From: JADJPO01 sp963724535
GTDB lineage: Bacteria > Actinomycetota > Actinomycetes > Actinomycetales > Kineosporiaceae
Assembly: GCA_963724535.1 (NCBI GenBank)
Contig: CAVRVD010000022.1
Location: forward strand, 1-64,000
Length of the DNA stretch: 64,000 nucleotides
Reading direction: 5' to 3'
Shown here: positions 16,320 through 24,270 of the stretch, one piece after another
Layout: each line of letters starts with the position of its first letter
Position numbering within the stretch: the stretch's first letter is position 1
Made by a program: the position numbers and the translations under genes
Notes under the pieces: generated by a model
Told to the model about the DNA's origin: nothing
The model's database searches: none
The model's input: the letters and a program-made list of their open reading frames with translations, nothing else

Positions 16320-16907
16320 ATGGCGATGCACGACGGCAACGGCTGGGTGAGCTGTCGCTGTGGGCAGCGCCACTGGGGTCGCCACGGCGCCGCGGGCCTG
16401 CTCCTGGTGTCCACGGTGGACGCCGCCGGGGCCGAAGCCCACGACCTGGCCGGGCCGCGGACAGCCCTGACCGGGCCGGACCGGGCCACCCGCGCCGTCA
16501 GCGTGCTGCTGCAGCTGCGCGCCGAGTGGACCCACCAGGGCGGCACCTGGGCGCTGCCGGGTGGGGCCCGGGACAGCCACGAGGACGCCGTGGCGGCAGC
16601 GCTGCGAGAGGCCACCGAGGAGGCCGGCGCGGACCCGGGGGCACTGGTCGTCCTCGGCGAGCTGCCGGGACTCGACCACGGCGACTGGCGCTACACCTAC
16701 GTGTTGGCCGTGGCCGGTCCGCGGCTGGCGGTGCAGGCGCGCAACGCCGAGAGTGTGGAGCTGCGCTGGGTGCCGCTCACCGAGGTCAGCGACCTCGCCC
16801 TGCACCCGGCCCTGCGCCGGGCCTGGCCGATCCTGGCCGCCTCGATCCGGGACCGGATCGACCGCCGACCGGCCGACCAGACCCGACGCGACGGGTGCTC
16901 GGGCTAG
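16320..16907 (+). CDS. Nudix hydrolase with N-terminal zinc-binding segment
   Basis: The 195-residue protein has a complete Nudix box, beginning GARDSHEDAVAAALREATEE (about residues 86-105), preceded by TWALPGGA. It would cleave nucleoside-diphosphate-linked substrates using divalent metal; the substrate is unknown. The N-terminus has CRCGQRHWGRHG, a possible zinc knuckle. I chose ATG 16320 because TAGCGT at 16307-16312 ends 7 nt before it, implying a leaderless transcript; GTG 16311 is an upstream alternative. It converges with metY and overlaps its 3' end by 4 bp. Confidence 0.88.
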   Translation: MAMHDGNGWVSCRCGQRHWGRHGAAGLLLVSTVDAAGAEAHDLAGPRTALTGPDRATRAVSVLLQLRAEWTHQGGTWALPGGARDSHEDAVAAALREATEEAGADPGALVVLGELPGLDHGDWRYTYVLAVAGPRLAVQARNAESVELRWVPLTEVSDLALHPALRRAWPILAASIRDRIDRRPADQTRRDGCSG

Positions 16908-18220
16908 GCGCCCTTGGCCGCCCGGAAGCCGGTCTCCAGGTCCGCGAGGATGTCCTCGAGGCCCTCGATGCCGACCGCGAGGCGCACCAGGCCGGGGGTG
17001 ACCCCGCTGGCCCGCTGCTCATCCTGCGACAGCTGGCTGTGCGTGGTCGAGGCCGGGTGGATCACCAGGCTGCGCACGTCACCGATGTTGGCCACGTGGC
17101 TGTGCAGCTCCAGGGCGTTGACGAACCGCCGGCCGGCATCCAGACCCCCGGCGATCTCGAAGGCCAGGACGGCGCCCGCCCCTCGGGGGGCGTACCGCTG
17201 CGCCCGCTCGTGCCACGGGCTGGAGGTCAACCCGGCATAGGCGACACTCTCCACGTCCTGGTGCTGCTCCAGCCACGCGGCGACCGCGGTGGCGTTCTGC
17301 ACGTGTCGTTCCATCCGCAGACTGAGGGTCTCCAACCCCTGAGCGAGCAGGAACGCGTTGAACGGAGAGCCGGCCGGGCCGAGGTCACGCAGCAGCTGTA
17401 CCCGGGCCTTGAGGATGAACGCCAGGTTGGCGCCCAGCGCGCTGCCCACGCCCAGGTCCCGCGCGTAGACCAGGCCGTGGTAGCTGGGGTCGGGCTGGTT
17501 GTAGTTCGGGTAGCGGTCCGGCTGGGCGGCGAAGTCGAAGCCGCCGCCGTCGATGATCATCCCGCCGATCGCCGTCCCGTGCCCGCCGAGGTACTTGGTG
17601 GTCGAGTGGACGACAATGTCGGCCCCCCACTCCAGCGGTCGCAGCAGGTACGGCGTGGCCACGGTGTTGTCGACGACCAACGGCACCGCGACCTCGTGCG
17701 CCACGCCGGCCACCGCCTCGATGTCCAGGACGTCCTGCTTCGGGTTGGAGATCGACTCACCGAAGAAGGCCTTGGTGTTCGGGCGGACCGCGCGTCGCCA
17801 GCTGTCCAGGTCGTCGGGGTCTTCGACGAAGGAGACGCCGATCCCGATCTTGGGAAAGGTGTAGTGGAGCAGGTTGTAGGTCCCGCCGTAGAGACGGGGG
17901 CTGACCACGATGTGGTCACCGGCCTCGGCCAGGTTCAGCAGGGCCAGGTGCTCGGCGGCCTGACCGCTGGCCACGAACAGCGCCCCCACGCCGCCCTCCA
18001 GGCTGGCCAGCCGCTGCTCGACGACGTCCGTCGTCGGGTTCATGATCCGCGTGTAGATGTTCCCGAACTCCTTCAACGCGAACAGGTTGGCCGCGTGGTC
18101 GGTGTCCCGGAAGACGTAGGACGTGGTCTGGTAGATCGGCAGTGCGCGAGCCCCGGTACTGGGGTCGGGCTGCTGCCCGGCGTGGATCTGACGTGTTTCG
18201 AAGGACCAGCCGTCACTCAT
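16904..18220 (-). CDS. metY: O-acetylhomoserine sulfhydrylase (aminocarboxypropyltransferase)
   Basis: The 438-residue PLP enzyme makes homocysteine from O-acetylhomoserine and sulfide, the direct sulfhydrylation route to methionine. It has the Cys/Met-metabolism signature VVHSTTKYLGGHG with the PLP lysine, the NIYTRIMNPT segment, and the long MetY-type insert around PDPSYHGLVYARDLG. It ends VTPGLVRLAVGIEG. The ATG follows GAGGAG. A SAM-IV riboswitch lies in the leader, so S-adenosylmethionine should repress it. Confidence 0.95.
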   Translation of the reverse strand: MSDGWSFETRQIHAGQQPDPSTGARALPIYQTTSYVFRDTDHAANLFALKEFGNIYTRIMNPTTDVVEQRLASLEGGVGALFVASGQAAEHLALLNLAEAGDHIVVSPRLYGGTYNLLHYTFPKIGIGVSFVEDPDDLDSWRRAVRPNTKAFFGESISNPKQDVLDIEAVAGVAHEVAVPLVVDNTVATPYLLRPLEWGADIVVHSTTKYLGGHGTAIGGMIIDGGGFDFAAQPDRYPNYNQPDPSYHGLVYARDLGVGSALGANLAFILKARVQLLRDLGPAGSPFNAFLLAQGLETLSLRMERHVQNATAVAAWLEQHQDVESVAYAGLTSSPWHERAQRYAPRGAGAVLAFEIAGGLDAGRRFVNALELHSHVANIGDVRSLVIHPASTTHSQLSQDEQRASGVTPGLVRLAVGIEGLEDILADLETGFRAAKGA

Positions 18221-18254
18221 GGCGCTCTCCTCGAGCCGGTGTGGGGGCCTGTCG

Positions 18255-18370
18255 GCCCGCGCTTGCCTCCGCCACCTCGGCGGACAGCCCGGTCATCACC
18301 CGGGGCACCCCACCGCGGTTGGAGGGTTGCCGACCAGCGAGCCGGGGCTTGGCGCTGGCGCTCATGACCA
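18255..18370 (-). ncRNA. SAM-IV riboswitch in the metY leader
   Basis: Read on the minus strand, 18370-18291 begins GGTCATGAGCGCCAGC and continues with AAGCCCCGGCTCGCTGGTCG, GCAACCCTCC, CGCGGTGGGGTGCC and the closing GGGTGATGACC. The outer GGTCAT/ATGACC helix and the internal GCCAGC...GCTGGTC helix are intact. This is the SAM-IV aptamer known upstream of actinobacterial methionine genes. A further CCGCC/GGCGG hairpin follows at about 18262-18285, where the class's 3' pseudoknot helix is expected. The element ends 35-70 nt before the metY ATG. Confidence 0.9.
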
Positions 18371-18452
18371 GCGCACACGATACGGGCCTGACCACTCCTC
18401 GGGAAGTGCGTCTCAACATTCGGCCAGGTCAGCGTTCGCCGCCCTCGGTGGC

Positions 18453-19610
18453 TCACCGATCGGCGCGACCGAGTTCCGCCAACGCCTCGGAGCTCTTCTG
18501 CTCCACCCAGGCCGGCGGGACCATGGCCGCCAGCACGGCACGGACCAGGTCGGCGAGCCGGTGTCCGGGTACGTCCTGCTCCGCAAGCTCGGTGTACAGG
18601 CGGGCAGCCACGCCGTTGCCCCGCCACCATTCGACCCATCCCAGCACCGCCAGCGCCTCGGCGCGCCGTCCGGGTGGGGCCTGACGCGCCACGGCGGCGA
18701 TCAGGGATCGAGCCGTCTCGATCGTGGCCTGCTCCGGCCGGTGCGCATCGAGCGCGGCGAACACCTCGGCCGCCCGCCCGTCCAGAACGGCCCGCGCCAG
18801 GTCCAGGCCGTCCGGGCCCTGCGGAGCGGCCACGGCCGCCAGCAGCGCGTCCCGGAAGAGGGCGTCGTCCAAGGCCAGGCACAGGTCGGCCAGCTCCGCC
18901 GCGCCGATCGGGGTTCCCCGCCCGCACAGCTGTGCCCACAGCTCGAGGCCGTCCGCCGGCGTCGGCATCGCCCGGATGCCGAGCAGCTCGGCCAGTGGGC
19001 TGTCCGGATCCGGGTGGACGTCGGCGACCAGGTCCTGTTCACCCGCAACCAGGCAGTCACCCTGCACAACGTGGGCGACGGCGACGCTACTGGCCAGGGC
19101 CTGGCGCACGGAGTGTCCCGCCGGCGGGCAGCACCGCACGTCCTGGCACCAGTACGAGCGGTACCGCTTGGCGTCGACGCCGATGACGTCCACGACCGGG
19201 AGACCACCGCGCCGTCCAGCCGACCTGATCGCCCGCGCGAGCTGGCGGTGCGGCAGGGCACCGGAGGGTCCAGAGGTCGCGCCTCGGGTGCGGCGCACCG
19301 CAGATCCGTTGCCGCCCCTGGCGCCATCCGGGCCCGAGGCGATCAGGGCGACCACGCGCTCGTGACCGGTGCGCGCCAAGATGCGCACCAGGTGGTCGAG
19401 CTCGGCCCCCCAGTGCGCGCGTGGCGGGATGTCGATGCGCAGCACGGCCCCGCAGCGCGTCCGACCGGTCGGTGAGTCGGTCAACCCGACCAGGACAACG
19501 GAGTCGACGGGGCGGTAGCCGAGTCGGTACCAGACATGGGCGATGAGGTCAGCGGCTCCGGCCGCGGTCACGGTCTGCACGCCGCACAGACTGATCGGTG
19601 GGGCGGACAT
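18453..19610 (-). CDS. DUF4192 family protein
   Basis: The 385-residue product starts MSAPPISLCGVQTVTAAGAA and continues DLIAHVWYRLGYRPVDSVVLVG, the N-terminal signature of DUF4192, a family widespread in actinobacteria with unknown function. No catalytic motif is apparent. The C-terminal half is helical and Ala/Leu-rich, with a WVEWWRGNG segment. I chose ATG 19610; an in-frame extension to 19703 has no family similarity. No transmembrane segment is visible, so it is probably cytoplasmic. Confidence 0.82.
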   Translation of the reverse strand: MSAPPISLCGVQTVTAAGAADLIAHVWYRLGYRPVDSVVLVGLTDSPTGRTRCGAVLRIDIPPRAHWGAELDHLVRILARTGHERVVALIASGPDGARGGNGSAVRRTRGATSGPSGALPHRQLARAIRSAGRRGGLPVVDVIGVDAKRYRSYWCQDVRCCPPAGHSVRQALASSVAVAHVVQGDCLVAGEQDLVADVHPDPDSPLAELLGIRAMPTPADGLELWAQLCGRGTPIGAAELADLCLALDDALFRDALLAAVAAPQGPDGLDLARAVLDGRAAEVFAALDAHRPEQATIETARSLIAAVARQAPPGRRAEALAVLGWVEWWRGNGVAARLYTELAEQDVPGHRLADLVRAVLAAMVPPAWVEQKSSEALAELGRADR

Positions 19611-19708
19611 CCCGCCGGGCCACAGACCCGACCTGTGGACAGCGCTGTGGTGGGGCGGCGCTGGGGACGCGAGCCCGGCGGCGTCGCGACCCGCAGAAGG
19701 CACGACGG

Positions 19709-20086
19709 CTATTCGACGACCTCGCCGGACATGACGGTCACCCCGGGCTCTTGCGCTGTCTTCTCCCAGGCCATGAAGGCGTCGGTCTCGCTGAGCAACG
19801 CCCCGACCACCCAGGCGGCCACCAAGGCGTCGTCACCGAGACCCACCAGCGGCAGGATCGCCTCCGGCAGCAGGTCGATCGGGGACAGCACGTAGAGCAG
19901 CGCAAGGGCGGCCAGCCCGATCCGTGAGGTGTCCAGGTGCGGGTACCGCCCGCGTAGACCCATAGCCAGCATTCGGGGCACCGAGGCCAGCCGGGCCCCG
20001 ATGCCGGGGGCGCCCGGGGCCCGCGCCCCCGACAGGGCCCGGAACAGGGCGGTGAGAGCGGCCGCGCGGCGAACGGTGGTGGGCAT
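19709..20086 (-). CDS. DUF1232 (YkvA-like) membrane protein
   Basis: The 125-residue protein contains ALALLYVLSPIDLLPEAILPLVGLGDDALV, the YkvA/DUF1232 core, with one or two hydrophobic helices. Function is unknown. ATG 20086 is preceded by GAAGGAGA at proper spacing, which decides against the longer frame to 20164. The gene reads on the same strand as DUF4192, 98 bp upstream of it. Confidence 0.82.
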   Translation of the reverse strand: MPTTVRRAAALTALFRALSGARAPGAPGIGARLASVPRMLAMGLRGRYPHLDTSRIGLAALALLYVLSPIDLLPEAILPLVGLGDDALVAAWVVGALLSETDAFMAWEKTAQEPGVTVMSGEVVE

Positions 20087-20428
20087 CAGGTCTCCTTCGT
20101 CGAGCGCGGGGTGCGCCGGCGGTGCTCGGGTTGGGCTGGGATGGCGCCTCACCCGTCTCGTCAACGCCGGGTGGACATCCGGCGACCTCGTCGGCCAGTG
20201 TGATCTACGTCATGTTGGTCGCAACATGTATCTGCGGACCAGGCCCGGACCTCTGACTGGAGCAGCCCGGGGAGGAGCGCACCCACTGGAGCGGGCGGCG
20301 CGCCCGGTCATCGGCCGAGGCCAGCGCCGTCCGCTCCGCACCCTCCATGGCGTTCGCGCTGACCCGACGCCGGTCGGGCCGGACCCGTCGCGGTGCACAG
20401 CGGCCGGAACAGCAGCGACAATGCGCCT

Positions 20429-21313
20429 GTGGGCACTCGACGTGCGGTCCCGCGCCCCGTCGCCGGAGAACGATCGGTGGTCACCGGGACGGCCAACCTG
20501 GTCCCGGACACCGATGGGCGTCGCGGTTGGACGCTCTACATCAACGGCATGGAGTCCAGCCATGTCGACCTGGACGACCCAACCCGGCTCGACTTCGAGT
20601 ACCTGCGCTGGCTCAGCGCACTGCTGGAGTGCCTGCCGCCGCTGAACGGCGCACGCCGCGCCGACGCCGGTGTCCGGGTGCTGCACCTGGGCGGCGGGGG
20701 ATGCACGCTGCCCCAGTACCTGCGTGCGGTGTGGCCCCGAGCCCGTCAGCTCGTGGTGGAGCTGGACCCCGCCGTGCTGGACCTGACCCGTGAGGCCTTC
20801 GGGCTGCGATCCGAGGCGCGGCTGCGGCTGCGCGCCGGCGAGGCCCGGCAGGTGGTCACCACCCAGCCCGACGGTGTCTGGGACGTTGTGGTGCGGGACG
20901 CGTTCTGCGGCTCGGAGGTGCCGGTGCAACTGCGCACCCGTCAGTTCGCGGTCGAGATCGCACGGATACTCTCCCCCGGCGGGATCTACGCGGCCAACCT
21001 CGCCGACGGCGAGCTCCTCACCGCCGCCCGCCGCGAGGCGGCCACCCTGCTCACAGTCTTCGAGCACGTGGCCCTGGTCGCCGAACCGGCCCAGCTGCGG
21101 GGACGGCGATACGGCAACGTCATCCTCGCCGGCTCCGACGCCCCGCTGCCCTGGGCCGCCTGGACCCGGCGCCTGGCCATGGACCCGGTACGCGCCCGGC
21201 TGTTGGACAGCGACGAGGTCGCCCGGCTGGCCTGCGGGCGGCGGCCGTTCGATGACCAGGACGCAGTGGTGGACGGGGCTGACCGGGACGATCAGGTCGA
21301 CCGGGACGGCTAG
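20429..21313 (+). CDS. Spermidine synthase-like methyltransferase-fold protein
   Basis: The product (294 residues from GTG 20429) has a spermidine-synthase Rossmann fold. VLHLGGGGCTLPQYL is the nucleotide-binding loop, LVVELDPAVLDLTR is motif II, and VRDAFCG stands where aminopropyltransferases carry the catalytic Asp motif. Actinobacterial members of this group are annotated as fused-type or spermidine-synthase-like proteins, and polyamine synthesis is unproven. A GTG at 20393 is in frame upstream. GACAAT just before 20429 may be a -10 box for a leaderless mRNA. The 3' end overlaps the convergent DUF885 gene by 4 bp. Confidence 0.8.
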   Translation: MGTRRAVPRPVAGERSVVTGTANLVPDTDGRRGWTLYINGMESSHVDLDDPTRLDFEYLRWLSALLECLPPLNGARRADAGVRVLHLGGGGCTLPQYLRAVWPRARQLVVELDPAVLDLTREAFGLRSEARLRLRAGEARQVVTTQPDGVWDVVVRDAFCGSEVPVQLRTRQFAVEIARILSPGGIYAANLADGELLTAARREAATLLTVFEHVALVAEPAQLRGRRYGNVILAGSDAPLPWAAWTRRLAMDPVRARLLDSDEVARLACGRRPFDDQDAVVDGADRDDQVDRDG

Positions 21314-23049
21314 AGCCCGGCGAGCTCGTCGGCCAGGTCGTCCAGCCCCAGCGATCCCTGGGACAGCGCGGCCATGTGCCACGCCTTGACGTCGAAGGCC
21401 GTCCCTCGACGCTCGTGACGCTGCCGGGCTGCGGCGCGGCCGGCCAGCCACACCCGCTCCCCCAGCTTGTACCCGATGGCCTGGCCGGGGCCCCCGAGGT
21501 AGCGGACGATCTCGCTGTCCAGGAAGGCCGCCGGACGGCCGCAGTGCCGACCGAAGAACTCCCGGGCCAGGCGCGGCGTCCAGCGGTCGCCCGGCCGGAA
21601 CGGCTCGCCGACGCCCTGGTCGTGGGGGATCGCCAGCTCCAGATGCATCCCGATGTCGATGATCACCCGGACGGCGCGCATCTGCTGGGCGTCCAGGTAC
21701 CCCATCCGGTGGGCGGGGTCGGCCAAGAAGCCGAGCTCGTCCATGAGCCGCTCGGCGTAGAGCGCCCACCCCTCGACGTTGGCGCTGACCATGCCGAGCG
21801 TGGACTGGTAGCGGGTCAGTCGGGGTGCCACGAGCACCCACTGCGCCAGCTGAAGGTGATGGCCGGGGACGCCCTCGTGGTACCAGGTGCTGATCAGGTC
21901 GTAGGTGGGGAACCGGCTGGCGCCCAGGGTCGGCAGCCAGGTGCGCCCGGGGCGGGTGAAGTCCAGGGACGGCGGCGTGTAGTAGGGCGCGGCGGCGCTG
22001 CCCGCCGGGGCGATCCTCGACTCGACCCGCCGCACCGGTCCGGCCAGGTCGAAATGCACCCCGTCCAGCGCTGCGATCGCCTCGTCCATCAGCTGCTGCA
22101 GGTACTCGCACACCGCAGTGACACCCTCGATCGCCGGGCCGTGCTCGGCCAGGTGTGCCATGGCCTGCAGGGGAGTCGACCCCGGCACCACCTGCTCGGC
22201 CCCGGCGCGCAGCTCACCGTCCAGCCGGGCGAACTCGGCCCAGGCCCACGCGTAGGCATCCTCGAGGTCGAGGTCGGCGCCGTTCCACGACCGCGCGGCC
22301 AGCCGATAGCGATCCCGACCCACTGCGTCCGGCGCGCCGGCCACCGCTGGTGCGTAGTCGGTGCGCAGCCACGAGGCGAGCCCGGCAACCGCTGCGTCGG
22401 CACGGGACGCCGCGACGGCCAGCTCGTCCTTGCGGCCGGGGTACGCGACGACACCCGGCCCGACCAGCGCACCGAACCGCCCCTGGCCCATGCCCCAGGC
22501 GTCCAGCTGGTCGGCGACCGCAGCCACCAGGGTCGGGCCGGCCAGCAGGGTGCGGGCCAGCCCCTCGGCGAGGCTGCGTCGGTAGCCGGCCAGCGCCTGC
22601 GGTACCCGGGTGAGCCGGGCCGCGATGACGGCCCAGTCCTCGGCCGAGTCGGTCGGCATCTGCTGGAAAGCCTCACCGATGGCCTGCACCGGGGAGAACA
22701 GCGTGCCGACGGCGCGGAGGTGCTCACCGGCGTCCTGCAGCGCCACAGTCGCGCTCAGGCGCTCCCGGAGCAGCCGGGCACAGGTCCGCTCGGCGGCGTC
22801 CAGGTCATCGACACGGACGGCGGCCAGTCGGGCCAAGGTGTCCCGGGCCGCGTCCGCGCGAGCCGCCGCGCCGTCCGGGGACAGGTCGGGCAGCTCCTCC
22901 TGACCGACCGGCGACCCCAGCGAGGTGGCCAGGGCAGGGTCGAGCACGGTCATCCGGTCGAGGTAGGCCTCCGCCAGCCGGCGTGGGGTGTCGGACGCCG
23001 GGTCGGACGCCGGGTCCGACGCCGGGTCGGACGCCGCGTCAGATCTCAC
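21310..23049 (-). CDS. DUF885 family putative metallohydrolase
   Basis: The 579-residue protein belongs to DUF885, a family related to zinc metallopeptidases. It has the zinc motif in TWYHEGVPGHHLQLAQ (HExxxHH pattern) and the downstream EGWALYAERLMDELG helix with the probable third ligand. No signal peptide is present, so it is cytoplasmic. The N-terminus is a low-complexity ASDPASDPASD stretch encoded by a 12-bp tandem repeat. The GTG start overlaps the aldo/keto reductase stop by 11 bp, so the two are co-transcribed. Confidence 0.85.
   Translation of the reverse strand: MRSDAASDPASDPASDPASDTPRRLAEAYLDRMTVLDPALATSLGSPVGQEELPDLSPDGAAARADAARDTLARLAAVRVDDLDAAERTCARLLRERLSATVALQDAGEHLRAVGTLFSPVQAIGEAFQQMPTDSAEDWAVIAARLTRVPQALAGYRRSLAEGLARTLLAGPTLVAAVADQLDAWGMGQGRFGALVGPGVVAYPGRKDELAVAASRADAAVAGLASWLRTDYAPAVAGAPDAVGRDRYRLAARSWNGADLDLEDAYAWAWAEFARLDGELRAGAEQVVPGSTPLQAMAHLAEHGPAIEGVTAVCEYLQQLMDEAIAALDGVHFDLAGPVRRVESRIAPAGSAAAPYYTPPSLDFTRPGRTWLPTLGASRFPTYDLISTWYHEGVPGHHLQLAQWVLVAPRLTRYQSTLGMVSANVEGWALYAERLMDELGFLADPAHRMGYLDAQQMRAVRVIIDIGMHLELAIPHDQGVGEPFRPGDRWTPRLAREFFGRHCGRPAAFLDSEIVRYLGGPGQAIGYKLGERVWLAGRAAARQRHERRGTAFDVKAWHMAALSQGSLGLDDLADELAGL
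22990..23037. repeat. 12-bp tandem repeat, four units, at the start of the DUF885 gene
   Basis: The unit GTCGGACGCCGG occurs four times in a row (units 3 and 4 each carry one substitution). It encodes the repeated SDPA at the N-terminus of the DUF885 protein. Because 12 is a multiple of three, copy-number change would not alter the frame. Confidence 0.9.
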
Positions 23050-24094
23050 TGGAGGCCTGCCACAGGTTGATGTCGCCCTCCACCGCGAACCGGTCGATCT
23101 CGGCGAGCTCGGAGTCGGTCAGCGGAGCGCCGTCCAGCGCCGCGAGGTTCGCCTCCAGCTGGGCCACGCTGCTGGCGCCGATCAGCACGCTGGTCACCCG
23201 CTCGTCACGCAGCACCCAGGACAGCGCCAGCTGTGCCAGGGTCTGGCCGCGGCTGCCGGCGATCCCGTTCAGCGCGCGCACCCGGTTCAGCGCGCCCTCG
23301 GTGAGCATCCGCTCGCTCATCGCCCCACCGCGGGCCACCCTCGAGTCCGATGGCACGCCGTCCAGGTACCGGTCGGTGAGCAGACCCTGGGCCAGCGGGG
23401 AGAAGGCGATACAGCCGATGCCGTCCTCGCCGAGCACGTCCAGAAGACTCGGCCCGGTCGGGCCAGGCTGCTCGACCCAGCGGTTGAACATCGAGTAGCT
23501 GGGCTGGTGGATGAGCAACGGCGTGCCCATCGAGGCCAGGACTGCAGCAGCCTGCCGGGTCCGCTCGGCAGAGTAGGAGGAGATGCCCGCGTACAGGGCC
23601 CGGCCCGAGCGCACCGCGGTGTCCAGAGCCCCCATCGTCTCCTCCAGCGGCGTGTCCGGGTCGGCCCGGTGGCTGTAGAAGATGTCGACATAGTCCAGGC
23701 CCATGCGCTTCAGGGACGCATCCAGGCTGGCCAACAGATACTTGCGCGAGCCCCGGTCACCGTACGGACCGGGCCACATGTCGTAGCCGGCCTTGGTCGA
23801 GATCACCAGCTCGTCGCGGTAGGGACGCAGGTCGGCTGCCATGATCGCCCCGAAGTTGGTCTCCGCGGACCCGTAGGGCGGACCGTAGTTGTTGGCCAGG
23901 TCGATATGTGTCACCCCCAGGTCGAAGGCTCGGCGCAGGATCTCGCGCTGGCGCTCCAGCGGCATGTCGTCCCCGAAGTTGTGCCACAGACCGAGCGAGA
24001 CGGCGGGCAGCAGTAGCCCGCTGCGCCCGGTCCGCCGGTAGGTCATCGTGTCGTAGCGCTGCGCGTCGGCCAGGAATGCGGCGTGTTCTGTCAT
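23039..24094 (-). CDS. Aldo/keto reductase, L-glyceraldehyde 3-phosphate reductase type (YghZ/Gpr)
   Basis: The 351-residue NADPH-dependent reductase has the AKR catalytic tyrosine in DLANNYGPPYGSAETNFG, the lysine in ISTKAGYDMWPGPYGDRGSR, and DYVDIFYSHRADPDTPLEET. These match the YghZ/Gpr subgroup, which reduces L-glyceraldehyde 3-phosphate and methylglyoxal-like aldehydes and can aid detoxification. It is upstream of and overlaps DUF885. The PPi-phosphofructokinase gene diverges from it about 175 bp away, so a glycolytic link is plausible. Confidence 0.9.
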   Translation of the reverse strand: MTEHAAFLADAQRYDTMTYRRTGRSGLLLPAVSLGLWHNFGDDMPLERQREILRRAFDLGVTHIDLANNYGPPYGSAETNFGAIMAADLRPYRDELVISTKAGYDMWPGPYGDRGSRKYLLASLDASLKRMGLDYVDIFYSHRADPDTPLEETMGALDTAVRSGRALYAGISSYSAERTRQAAAVLASMGTPLLIHQPSYSMFNRWVEQPGPTGPSLLDVLGEDGIGCIAFSPLAQGLLTDRYLDGVPSDSRVARGGAMSERMLTEGALNRVRALNGIAGSRGQTLAQLALSWVLRDERVTSVLIGASSVAQLEANLAALDGAPLTDSELAEIDRFAVEGDINLWQASSEI

Positions 24095-24270
24095 GGGGGA
24101 ACTCTCGCACCACGACTCGCCACACCTGGGTCGGTCGGGCCATCCGGTCCCCGGGCGCTCGCACTAGGCTGGTCGAGCGGCCGTCCCCGGGGCCCCGTCC
24201 CAGACCCCGGCGGCCAGCGCAGCCCCAAGTCAGCGAGCAAGCAGTCACCGAGTCGAGGAGCCAGCCCATC

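Noticed and set aside
22990..23037. Short tandem repeats considered as a CRISPR or integration site
   Set aside because: The units are 12 bp with no spacers and encode protein, so this is a coding minisatellite.
21376..23070. Long plus-strand frame opposite DUF885
   Set aside because: Shadow frame; the minus-strand product has the HExxxHH motif and family similarity, this one has none.
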